A DNA stretch of 6,656 bases from Darwinibacter acetoxidans_A (GCA_041936745.1 JBHGWS010000037.1:1-6656); one strand, 5' to 3'. Shown: positions 1 to 5,803, counted from the stretch's first letter. Translations and numbers: made by a program. The notes: generated by a model not told the origin, from the letters alone.

Positions 1-779
1 TCATCGCCGAGATTAGGAATATGAGGCAGGGAAAAAACCTTGGAACCCAGTTGAAAGACCGGCCTCGCAATTTTATAAAGAAGGGGCATGTTTAAAACTC
101 TCTGAGAGTACTCGGCATTGGTATCCCAAATCTTCAGGGAGGATTTACCGTATCTGAACCGGCCAAACAGATAGCGCTCCTTTTGTTTAATGACCGCTGT
201 CGGCTGCGGCTGTTTGGGAAACATATCCAGCATTCCGAATTGGTTTACTAAAAGGGTTTGATCTTCTTTTGCAGCAGTTTTTGTAAAGAAGACTTTATTT
301 ACCTCCCGTTGTTTTTTGGAGAAGGCGGCATGGACAGGCATTGTCAAGAATTCCTTCGTTTCCGCCAGCTGCGCTCCATATCTGGTCAGGATGCCCAGGG
401 ACCGTTCGTTATCCTCTTTAACGTAGCCAAAGATAAATTCCAGGCCCCGCCGCTCAATTTCTTTTTGCGCCGCCTGCCAAAGACGCAGCATATGCCGCTG
501 CAGGCCTTTTTGAGCGGAAGGGTTGGAGCGCCAATCAAAGATAAACCCGCCCTTGGTTATCTTCCCTCCCAAGTTTACGGCAACCGGGCCCACTCCCATT
601 ATGCCGAGAATTTCCTCTTCATCTTCCGCTACTAAGAGAATTGGGTCCTCAAATTTTTTAGCGCGAAAAAAATAATCTTTACGTTCACTGGCCAATTGAA
701 TCTGGCCGCCTTGCGGCGTAAGCTTCTCGATCGCTATTAAGCGGGAATTATCCTCAGCAGTGGCTTCTCGAATGCGCAA
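1..779 (-). CDS. GNAT-family N-acetyltransferase, 3' end beyond the left edge
   Basis: An uninterrupted minus-strand frame of 259 codons opens with TTG (779-777) and is still open at the left edge. The N-terminus reads MRIREATAEDNSRLIAIEK, typical of GNAT enzymes, which move an acyl group from acyl-CoA to an amine. The GNAT core lies at about residues 1-140. It has a beta-strand region ending in GGFIFDWRSNP (77-87), a motif-A-like turn SAQKGLQRHML (88-98), which is a degenerate version of the CoA-binding Q/RxxGxG/A loop, and a motif-B-like KEDNERSLGILTRYGA (121-136), the usual N..S...Y.k.G pattern. Residues from about 145 on form a second region that I cannot assign; it may be another GNAT-like half or a substrate domain. 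No signal peptide or membrane segment is visible, so it is probably cytoplasmic. It is transcribed divergently from the ATP-grasp gene. The acceptor substrate is unknown. The fold call is fairly secure from the motifs; the function is not. Confidence 0.8.
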   Translation of the reverse strand, partial: MRIREATAEDNSRLIAIEKLTPQGGQIQLASERKDYFFRAKKFEDPILLVAEDEEEILGIMGVGPVAVNLGGKITKGGFIFDWRSNPSAQKGLQRHMLRLWQAAQKEIERRGLEFIFGYVKEDNERSLGILTRYGAQLAETKEFLTMPVHAAFSKKQREVNKVFFTKTAAKEDQTLLVNQFGMLDMFPKQPQPTAVIKQKERYLFGRFRYGKSSLKIWDTNAEYSQRVLNMPLLYKIARPVFQLGSKVFSLPHIPNLGD

Positions 780-787
780 CTTGCCCG

Positions 788-795
788 CCCTCCTT
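788..795 (-). promoter_or_regulatory. RBS fixing the TTG start of the GNAT gene
   Basis: On the minus strand AAGGAGGG lies 8 nt upstream of TTG (779-777). The upstream in-frame codons offer no other start at proper spacing. This supports TTG as the initiation codon and shows the minus-strand frame is a real gene. Confidence 0.8.
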
Positions 796-862
796 TTGTA
801 TTTCCCAAAAACGCTGTTATTCCCCTTTTTAATGTGTTATTATTTAAGTGTTATGCTGGCTT

Positions 863-868
863 TATTAT
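863..868 (+). promoter_or_regulatory. Candidate -10 box for the ATP-grasp gene (weak)
   Basis: TATTAT lies 30 nt upstream of the ATG at 898 and matches the -10 consensus at 5 of 6 positions. No good -35 hexamer lies 16-18 bp upstream (TTATTT is the nearest). A second TATTAT at 838-843 also lacks a convincing -35. The true promoter of this gene is therefore uncertain, and an activator may be needed. Confidence 0.3.
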
Positions 869-892
869 AGACTGTTAGTCCATTGGAGGCAA
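864..892 (-). promoter_or_regulatory. Probable sigma-A promoter for the GNAT gene
   Basis: On the minus strand TTGCCT (892-887; 4 of 6 to TTGACA) is followed after exactly 17 bp by a perfect TATAAT (869-864). Transcription would start near 857, giving a leader of about 78 nt before the TTG start. The -35 box overlaps the Shine-Dalgarno of the divergent ATP-grasp gene, and the -10 box overlaps a plus-strand TATTAT at 863-868. Called from consensus match only. Confidence 0.55.
885..889 (+). promoter_or_regulatory. RBS fixing the ATG start of the ATP-grasp gene
   Basis: GGAGG lies 8 nt before ATG 898-900. The frame can be extended upstream to a TTG at 883, but that codon overlaps the Shine-Dalgarno itself and so has no ribosome site of its own. 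The ATG gives the protein start MKALITTPATPTG, typical of the N-terminal fold of ATP-grasp ligases. Confidence 0.85.
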
Positions 893-897
893 GCGAA

Positions 898-2148
898 ATG
901 AAAGCATTAATAACAACACCCGCTACACCAACCGGCCTTTTTGTTGTACGCCGCCTCAAACAGCTCGGTTATAAAGTGACTGTAATAGACTCGCACCGCC
1001 GCAGCTTCGTTTCTTATTCCAACGCAGTCCACAAACGGATTGTCGCACCTTCTCTTTTTCACGATCCTCAAGGCTTTGCCGCGGCAGTAATTGATGAACT
1101 GCGGCAGGAAAAATACGATTTTTACTTCCCTATTTTAGAATGCGGCTTTTTGATGTCTCACTATAAAGACGTTATCGAACAGTTCACAAAAATAATCTCT
1201 ATGCCCTACCGCGATATTACCTATGCTCATAATAAAAATGCTATGCGCAGCTACGCCCAAGAGGCGGGGGTAAGAATGCCTTTTACCGCGGCGTTCGACT
1301 CCCTGCAGGACGCCTTCAAACTGCTTGAAACAATCGATTTTCCCGTAGTGATCAAACCACAGGTGGGCTGCAACGCCAATGGGCAAAAAATTGTCCTTAA
1401 CCCAAAAGAGGTTCCTTGGGAGTACGCCCAGATTGTAAAAAAGTATCGATTGGAAAATCAGCCGCCAATCGTCCAACAGTACATTGAGGGGGACTTGGTC
1501 TGCACGGTCAACCTCGCCGTTGCCGGCGAGGTTAAAGGCAATGTAGTCTTTCGCGCCCTGCGTACCGTACCCACCGATGGTGGAACGAGTTCCTACCGCC
1601 AGACAGTACACCTACCTGAAGCAGAACTCTTTGACGCCCAAATAGTCAAATACTTTAACTGGACCGGCTTTATCAGCCTCGACTATATGGCAGATAAAGC
1701 CACCGGTGAACTCTATTTGATTGACTGCAACCCCAGGATTGCCCCCGGCGTTATTTTAGCCTACCATGCGGGAGTTGATCTGATGGGAGCCTTTGTCGAT
1801 TTAATAAACGGCAAAGAGATTAAAACCCTGCCCAAACAGGAAAACGGCATCCGCTGCAAACTGCAGTTTTTGGATTTGGGCTGGCTGTTATACAACCTAT
1901 TGGATAATAATCTTTCGGCCGGTGAAAAGATAGAATGTTTTAAGGTGTGGGCAAAACGGGAAAAGTCTTATAACGATATAGAAGATATTCATGATATGCT
2001 GCCTTGGTTTGCCCTTTACGCTTTTCTGCTGCGCAATGTTGGCAAGCTTTTAAGCCCGGCGGGGGGCGAGATTTTCCTGGAACACAGCCTTTTCGATGAG
2101 GCCAGGTTTAATAAAGAACTGGCTGAATCTAAAGCCGCCGCGCCTTAG
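898..2148 (+). CDS. ATP-grasp ligase of unknown substrate (carboxylate-amine ligase type)
   Basis: This 416-residue protein has the layout of ATP-grasp enzymes, which activate a carboxylate as an acylphosphate and join it to an amine or thiol. The N-terminal alpha/beta domain (about 1-100) begins ALITTPATPTGLFVVRRLKQLGYKVTVID, a nucleotide-fold-like strand and loop. The central lid has HNKNAMRSYAQEAGVRMP (111-128) and FPVVIKPQVG (148-157), with Lys153 as the likely ATP-binding lysine. VQQYIEGD (192-199) matches the adenine/ribose segment. The metal site is GFISLDYM (257-264) plus LYLIDCNPR (272-280), with Asp262, Asp276, Asn278 and Arg280. An Asp sits where many ATP-grasp enzymes have Glu. 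About 95 residues follow (320-416), including a hydrophobic stretch PWFALYAFLLRNVGKLL (369-385), which I cannot assign. No signal peptide is seen. The gene is monocistronic between the divergent promoter region and a strong terminator. The family call is firm; the product is unknown. Relatives by motif include PylC- and D-aspartate-ligase-type enzymes. Confidence 0.85.
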   Translation: MKALITTPATPTGLFVVRRLKQLGYKVTVIDSHRRSFVSYSNAVHKRIVAPSLFHDPQGFAAAVIDELRQEKYDFYFPILECGFLMSHYKDVIEQFTKIISMPYRDITYAHNKNAMRSYAQEAGVRMPFTAAFDSLQDAFKLLETIDFPVVIKPQVGCNANGQKIVLNPKEVPWEYAQIVKKYRLENQPPIVQQYIEGDLVCTVNLAVAGEVKGNVVFRALRTVPTDGGTSSYRQTVHLPEAELFDAQIVKYFNWTGFISLDYMADKATGELYLIDCNPRIAPGVILAYHAGVDLMGAFVDLINGKEIKTLPKQENGIRCKLQFLDLGWLLYNLLDNNLSAGEKIECFKVWAKREKSYNDIEDIHDMLPWFALYAFLLRNVGKLLSPAGGEIFLEHSLFDEARFNKELAESKAAAP

Positions 2149-2181
2149 GGCGTCAAATATTTACCAACTTGAGATTTACGA

Positions 2182-2203
2182 GCCGCCGCCGGGCGGCCTT
2201 TTT
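2182..2203 (+). terminator. Intrinsic terminator of the ATP-grasp gene
   Basis: A perfect 6-bp all-GC stem (GCCGCC 2182-2187 with GGCGGC 2192-2197) has a 4-nt loop and is followed by C and five T. It lies 33 nt after the stop codon. There is no A-run on the left flank, so it should act on the plus strand only. Confidence 0.85.
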
Positions 2204-2231
2204 AATATACAACGGTTCTTGAAAAAACGGC

Positions 2232-2274
2232 GGGCTCCCTAAAGCCCTACTTAAGGCTTTCTAGGCCTTTTTTT
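2232..2274 (+). terminator. Second terminator-like cluster with three competing hairpins
   Basis: Three short perfect stems overlap, so neighbouring ones exclude each other. GGGCT 2232-2236 pairs with AGCCC 2243-2247. AAAGCC 2241-2246 pairs with GGCTTT 2255-2260. AAGGC 2253-2257 pairs with GCCTT 2265-2269 and is followed by further T to 2274, a run of seven T in all. The last stem has the form of a weak intrinsic terminator. It may back up the stronger terminator at 2182-2203. The set could also be an attenuator-like switch, but no start signal just upstream suggests a separate transcript. Confidence 0.45.
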
Positions 2275-2334
2275 ATCTTTATTGCTGTTAAAGTTATAGT
2301 ACCTGCGAAAGCCGTAATTAACACCGCGTTTGCA

Positions 2335-2363
2335 TTGACATTACATACCCAATATATTATCAT
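2335..2363 (+). promoter_or_regulatory. Strong sigma-A promoter of the ABC transporter operon
   Basis: A perfect TTGACA (2335-2340) is followed after 17 bp by TATCAT (2358-2363; 5 of 6 to TATAAT). Transcription would start near 2370 and run into the binding-protein gene at 2649, the first open reading frame with a proper ribosome site. Such a near-consensus promoter fits the high expression usual for binding proteins. No clear catabolite-response element was found around it. Confidence 0.75.
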
Positions 2364-2648
2364 TAGACACACAATAGTTTATCTCCTAAATAGTGGGTAC
2401 ACTGCGGTAGATTGCAACTTGTCGCACAACCCCTTAGTTATGCCACTATTTATGATCTTCACTAGGTTTGCAAGTAACGGCCTCAACTTAACTAATCCGC
2501 CCTTTGCTTATTTTCCCGTTTAAAGCAGGTAATTGGGCCTGTTCACTTAAAAATTCGGCAGGTTGTTTGGCAAATTTGAATCGAAGGCGGTGATAATCAA
2601 GGTCAAAACTTTTTAGCGGATCTGAAAAAGAAAGGAAGGGATTTATTA
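2364..2648 (+). other. Long untranslated leader of the ABC transporter operon
   Basis: About 280 nt separate the inferred transcription start from the ATG at 2649. The stretch is AT-rich and has no credible coding region. A 62-codon frame across it starts at the -35 hexamer, and its internal ATGs (2440, 2452) lack ribosome sites. It holds the inverted repeat at 2387-2452, a second long-range match (TTAGTTA 2434-2440 with TAACTAA 2489-2495) and a short palindrome CAAATTTG (2571-2578). No riboswitch class I know is recognisable. The binding-protein RBS, GGAAGGG (2634-2640), closes it. Confidence 0.5.
2387..2452. repeat. Perfect 10-bp inverted repeat in the transporter leader
   Basis: TAAATAGTGG (2387-2396) is exactly reverse-complementary to CCACTATTTA (2443-2452), with a 46-nt spacer. 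A smaller match inside the spacer (TGCG 2403-2406 with CGCA 2423-2426) could stack as an inner hairpin. It starts about 17 nt after the inferred transcription start. It may be an mRNA hairpin, a pair of operator half-sites or the ends of a small degenerate element. The flanks do not show a clear target-site duplication. Confidence 0.55.
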
Positions 2649-3911
2649 ATGGCACGCAGATTAACCGTTTTGTTAGTCGTGTTGGCAGTTATGATCACCT
2701 CCGGCACAATCGTTGGCGCCCAACCGGTGACCTTAACTTTGGGTTCTTGGCGCGTCGATGATGTTGAGCAGGTACACAGATTGCTTGATGCCTTCCACGA
2801 ATTACACCCGGACATTCGGATCAAATTCAACCCAACCAATCCACCGGATTACAATGCCGTATTGAGGACGCAGCTGACGGGGGGCACAGGGCCGGACATC
2901 ATGTATGTGCGCTCTTACAAAGTTGGCCAAGATTTGTTTGCCGAAGGCTATTTGGAACCTGTCAGTGATTTACCGAACCTTAAAGAAAACTATTCGCAGG
3001 GTTCCCTGGAAGCCTGGAGCCTGGATGGGGTTGCCTTCGCAGTTCCTTTCATGGCAGTTTCCCACGGCATTTACTACAACAAAGATTTATTCAAAGAACA
3101 CGGCTTAGAAATACCTGAGACTTGGGAAGAACTTTTGGAAGTTGCGGACAAACTGCAGAGCCTGGGTATTATCCCCTTTTCCAACGGTTCGAAAGACGAG
3201 TGGGACATGAACGAAATTGTCTTCATGAACTTACTGCCCAATTTCATCGGCGGCAGGGAAGCGCGCTTGGAATATGAAACGGGGCAGGTCCCATTTAACG
3301 ATGAGAAAATGGTGGCGGCGTTTGCTGCCCTGCAGGATATTGCACCTTACCTTCCCGCGGGACAAGAGGGGGTCTCCTACTACGACGCCCAGCAGCTGTT
3401 CCTTTTAGGCCAGGCAGCCATGTTCTTTGGCGGTTCTTGGGACGTTGCCTTCTTTGTCAGCGTAGAACCGGATTTTGAGTGGGGAGTTTTTGCCACCCCG
3501 GCGCCGGCAGGGCGGCCTACCGTAGTCACGTTCCACCCGGACGCGGGTGTGGGCATGAACAGCGTTACTGAACACAAGAAAGAGGGAAGAATCTTCTTGG
3601 AATGGCTGACGACCGTAGAAGCGGCTCAAATCCTGGCAGATGAAATCCCCGGTTTTTACCCCTTGAACGAACAGCCCATTGAAATCGTCGATAAGCACGC
3701 TAACGAATTTTATGCACTCAGCGCCGGCAAAGAAGTGGATGCCCGCTTTGTGTGGCCCGTACTGCAGGCAGGCGAGCCTGACGGCTACTTGTTGATGCAG
3801 ACGGCGGCCTTAGCTGTCGTGAAAGGTACGATGACACCCGAAGAAGCCGCGGACTACCTGCAGGAAGGCTTGGAAAATTGGTTTGAACCGACCCAAAGGT
3901 TTAAAAACTAG
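2649..3911 (+). CDS. Extracellular sugar-binding protein of a CUT1-type ABC importer
   Basis: This 420-residue family-1 solute-binding protein captures a sugar or oligosaccharide and hands it to the permeases encoded downstream. The start is ATG with GGAAGGG 8 nt upstream. A signal peptide is clear: charged MARR, a hydrophobic core at 5-18 and a likely signal peptidase I cut after VGA (22-24), giving mature QPVTLTLGSW. There is no cysteine anywhere, so the usual lipobox anchor is missing. Family marks include the first strand VTLTLGSWR, FHELHPDIRIKFNP (49-62), GGTGPDIMYV (78-87), VPFMAVSHGIYYNKDLF (132-148) followed by the PETWEELLEVADKL helix (156-169), and GQAAMFFGGSWD (254-265). Trp34, Trp123, Tyr142, Tyr143, Phe260 and Trp264 could be stacking residues for a sugar ring. 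The length is normal for the family. The ligand cannot be told from sequence. Confidence 0.93.
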   Translation: MARRLTVLLVVLAVMITSGTIVGAQPVTLTLGSWRVDDVEQVHRLLDAFHELHPDIRIKFNPTNPPDYNAVLRTQLTGGTGPDIMYVRSYKVGQDLFAEGYLEPVSDLPNLKENYSQGSLEAWSLDGVAFAVPFMAVSHGIYYNKDLFKEHGLEIPETWEELLEVADKLQSLGIIPFSNGSKDEWDMNEIVFMNLLPNFIGGREARLEYETGQVPFNDEKMVAAFAALQDIAPYLPAGQEGVSYYDAQQLFLLGQAAMFFGGSWDVAFFVSVEPDFEWGVFATPAPAGRPTVVTFHPDAGVGMNSVTEHKKEGRIFLEWLTTVEAAQILADEIPGFYPLNEQPIEIVDKHANEFYALSAGKEVDARFVWPVLQAGEPDGYLLMQTAALAVVKGTMTPEEAADYLQEGLENWFEPTQRFKN

Positions 3912-3923
3912 CGACTAAAACCA

Positions 3924-3952
3924 AAGCCCGGTGTAATTTCCGCACCGGGCTT
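3924..3952 (+). other. Intercistronic mRNA hairpin between binding protein and permease 1
   Basis: A perfect 10-bp stem, AAGCCCGGTG (3924-3933) with CACCGGGCTT (3943-3952), has a 9-nt loop. It sits 13 nt after the binding-protein stop and ends 2 nt before the AAGGAG ribosome site of permease 1. Only TTCT follows, not a U-run, so it is a poor terminator. It probably protects the upstream mRNA from 3' exonucleases and so gives more binding protein than permease, as known for malE-malF in Escherichia coli. It may also hinder ribosome access to the permease site. Confidence 0.75.
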
Positions 3953-3969
3953 CTAAGGAGCAGGGTAGC

Positions 3970-4911
3970 ATGGCGCAAAAAGCATCTTTAACGGAGCGGG
4001 CTAAAAATTGGCTGAGACAACCACATTGGGTTCTTTTCGTCCTGCCGGCCTTAATTGTCTACGTATGGTTTATGGCCTTCCCCCTTTTTAACTCCATGCG
4101 GTTAAGCCTTTATACGGGGACGGGGTTGGTGCCCACGGAATTTGTCGGCCTGCAGAACTACGTTGAACTGTTCACCAATCCTTTGTTTAAAGACCGCCTC
4201 TTTGGCGCCTTAAAGAACACGTTCATCCTCTTTGCCATCTGCATGGGCATTCAAAACACCTTGGGCCTCACCTTTGCCAATATCTTAGCCGGCCGCCTGA
4301 AGGGCGCGGCCGTTTTTAGGACTATTATTTTTCTACCGACGACAATGTCCGTCTTAGTGACAGGTTTTCTCTGGAAGTTGATCCTTAACCCCCACTGGGG
4401 CGCCGTAAACTTCTTTTTAACTAAGCTCGGTTTTAAGAAATTTGCCGGCTATCCTTGGCTTGGCAGGCCGGAAACAGCGATGATCGTAGTCGGCTTGGTC
4501 ACGGCTTGGCAGTGGGTGGGTATCCCCACCATGATCTTCTTAGCCGGTTTTCAAGGTATTTCAGCTGATGTCTTACAGGCCGCCAGCATTGATGGCGCTT
4601 CTCCCGCCCAAATTTTTTGGCGCGTAAAACTGCCTTTATTGACCCCGGTCATCGGGATTGTCTCGATTTTGACCTTTGTAGGCAACTTCAATGCCTTTGA
4701 TATTGTTTTCGCCATAGCCAACGCCAGGGGTGCACCGGAATATTCCACGGATATCATGGGCACGTTGTTTTACCGTGTCGGTATCGCCGGCCAACACCCC
4801 ATCGCCCAACCAAACATGGGCATTGGCGCAAGTATTGCAACTGTAATCTTTTTCATACTGTTTCTTGGCGTATCGCTCTGGCTTTTTTCCAGAGAGCGGG
4901 CAGCCGAGTAA
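3970..4911 (+). CDS. Sugar ABC importer permease 1 (MalF/UgpA type)
   Basis: This 313-residue inner-membrane permease is half of the CUT1 translocation channel. The ATG start has AAGGAG (3955-3960) 9 nt upstream. Six hydrophobic segments are visible: about 20-40, 84-107, 113-139, 170-196, 223-250 and 284-306. The cytoplasmic EAA loop that docks on the ATPase reads QAASIDGASPAQIFWRVKLPLL (203-224), with the conserved Asp208-Gly209 and Leu221-Pro222. The N-terminus before the first segment is short and basic (AKNWLRQPHW). Other family marks are FVGLQNYVELF (58-68) and RTIIFLPTTMS (117-127). Length is normal for this subunit. The gene follows the binding protein by 58 nt with a hairpin between them, and is followed by permease 2 after 23 nt, so all three are probably one transcription unit. 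The transported sugar is unknown. Confidence 0.93.
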   Translation: MAQKASLTERAKNWLRQPHWVLFVLPALIVYVWFMAFPLFNSMRLSLYTGTGLVPTEFVGLQNYVELFTNPLFKDRLFGALKNTFILFAICMGIQNTLGLTFANILAGRLKGAAVFRTIIFLPTTMSVLVTGFLWKLILNPHWGAVNFFLTKLGFKKFAGYPWLGRPETAMIVVGLVTAWQWVGIPTMIFLAGFQGISADVLQAASIDGASPAQIFWRVKLPLLTPVIGIVSILTFVGNFNAFDIVFAIANARGAPEYSTDIMGTLFYRVGIAGQHPIAQPNMGIGASIATVIFFILFLGVSLWLFSRERAAE

Positions 4912-4920
4912 AAAAATAAC

Positions 4921-4925
4921 AGGAG
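4921..4925 (+). promoter_or_regulatory. RBS fixing the TTG start of permease 2
   Basis: AGGAG lies 9 nt upstream of TTG 4935-4937, just after the permease 1 stop. Another TTG at 4930 runs into TGA after one codon and is excluded. No in-frame ATG is close, so permease 2 begins with TTG. Confidence 0.8.
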
Positions 4926-4934
4926 TAGATTGGC

Positions 4935-5789
4935 TTGAAACAAAAAATTAAGCCCGGTTTCAGAAGAAAAATACTGCGCTTTAATCCGATTCATTATCTA
5001 ATCTTGACGATCTGGTCCGTGATCGTCCTTTTTCCCGTTTGGACAATGCTCGTCAACTCCGTGAAAAAACAGCTGGACATCTTCAGAAACCCTTTTGCTT
5101 TTCCAAAAAACCTTAACTTTGACGGCTACAACTATGTTCTCAAAAACAGTGACTTCCTTCTTTACTTGTGGAACACGCTGCTGGTCGTCACCATTACTAT
5201 CGTCCTTACCCTTTTTGTCGGCTCGCTTGCCGCCTACGCCTTAGCGAACTGGAAAGGGAAAATAGCTAAGGCCGTGTATTTATTGTTTTTAGCGGGGATT
5301 ATGATTCCAATCAGGCTCGGTACCATTAATATCTTTCAGATCATCAGAAGTTTAGGCTTAATGGGTTCAATCTACGGCTTAATTCCCGTCTATGTCGCTT
5401 GGGGCCTGCCCATTGCAGTTTTCGTCCTCACCACCTTCATCCAGGAGCTGCCCGGCGACTTGATGGAAGCGGCCGCTTTAGACGGTGCTTCCCGCATTCA
5501 AATCTATTACACTGTTATCCTGCCGCTAACCAGGCCCGCCCTTGGCACCGTCGCTATTTTAAATCTAATCGACATTTGGAATGATATCTGGTTTCCCCTC
5601 ATTTTCAACCTGAGGGAAAACCAACGCACGCTTCTTTTAGGCGTCACCTATTTTTTCGGGACATACCAGACGGACTGGACCAAGGTCCTGGTAGTGTTAA
5701 CTTTAGCTACTTTCCCCATCCTCGCCTTATACATCCTCATGTCCCGCCAGTTTATTAAAGGTTTGACCGCAGGGGCCATTAAAGGCTGA
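4935..5789 (+). CDS. Sugar ABC importer permease 2 (MalG/UgpE type)
   Basis: This 284-residue partner of permease 1 completes the heterodimeric channel. The basic N-terminus (MKQKIKPGFRRKILRFN) precedes six hydrophobic segments at about 20-42, 78-104, 112-134, 143-169, 199-224 and 249-269. The EAA loop is textbook: ELPGDLMEAAALDGASRIQIYYTVILPL (171-198), with Glu178-Ala-Ala, Asp183-Gly184 and Leu196-Pro197. The C-terminal end RQFIKGLTAGAIKG is the usual signature of the MalG-like subunit. The PVWTMLVNSVKK segment (34-45) and the FRNPFAFPKN loop (50-59) are also typical. The start is TTG. The gene is the last of the operon: a strong terminator follows and no ATPase gene is present, so the complex must use an ATPase encoded elsewhere, such as a multitask MsmX/UgpC-like protein. 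The substrate is unknown. Confidence 0.93.
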   Translation: MKQKIKPGFRRKILRFNPIHYLILTIWSVIVLFPVWTMLVNSVKKQLDIFRNPFAFPKNLNFDGYNYVLKNSDFLLYLWNTLLVVTITIVLTLFVGSLAAYALANWKGKIAKAVYLLFLAGIMIPIRLGTINIFQIIRSLGLMGSIYGLIPVYVAWGLPIAVFVLTTFIQELPGDLMEAAALDGASRIQIYYTVILPLTRPALGTVAILNLIDIWNDIWFPLIFNLRENQRTLLLGVTYFFGTYQTDWTKVLVVLTLATFPILALYILMSRQFIKGLTAGAIKG

Positions 5790-5803
5790 GTTCGGGGCCA
5801 AAA

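Noticed and set aside
258..635. Plus-strand frame of 125 codons
   Set aside because: It lies antisense to the GNAT gene, has no ribosome site and its translation resembles no family; the opposite strand carries clear motifs.
883..897. Upstream TTG start for the ATP-grasp protein (five extra residues)
   Set aside because: The TTG overlaps the GGAGG Shine-Dalgarno that serves the ATG at 898.
1135..1611. Minus-strand frame of 158 codons inside the ATP-grasp gene
   Set aside because: It is a shadow of a well-supported coding sequence, with no ribosome site or recognisable motif.
2232..2247. Minus-strand terminator reading (stem GGGCT/AGCCC, then T-run)
   Set aside because: The hairpin followed by GCCG and six T is possible on the minus strand, but no minus-strand gene in this region would need it.
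2335..2523. 62-codon plus-strand frame in the transporter leader
   Set aside because: Its TTG start is the -35 hexamer of a strong promoter, it would lie upstream of the transcription start, and its internal ATGs at 2440 and 2452 have no ribosome site.
2526..2545. Small hairpin AGCAGG / CCTGTT near 2525-2545
   Set aside because: Only about five pairs plus a wobble around an 8-nt loop; expected by chance in a stretch of this length.
2563..2597. Second promoter close to the binding-protein gene (TTGTTT and GATAAT)
   Set aside because: The spacing is 23 bp, too long for a sigma-A promoter, and there is no extended -10.
3405..3698. Minus-strand frames inside the binding-protein gene
   Set aside because: Shadows of a coding sequence with clear family motifs; no ribosome sites.
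3924..3952. Intrinsic terminator between binding protein and permease 1
   Set aside because: The stem is strong but no U-run follows, and the permease ribosome site starts 2 nt later; read-through is the better reading.
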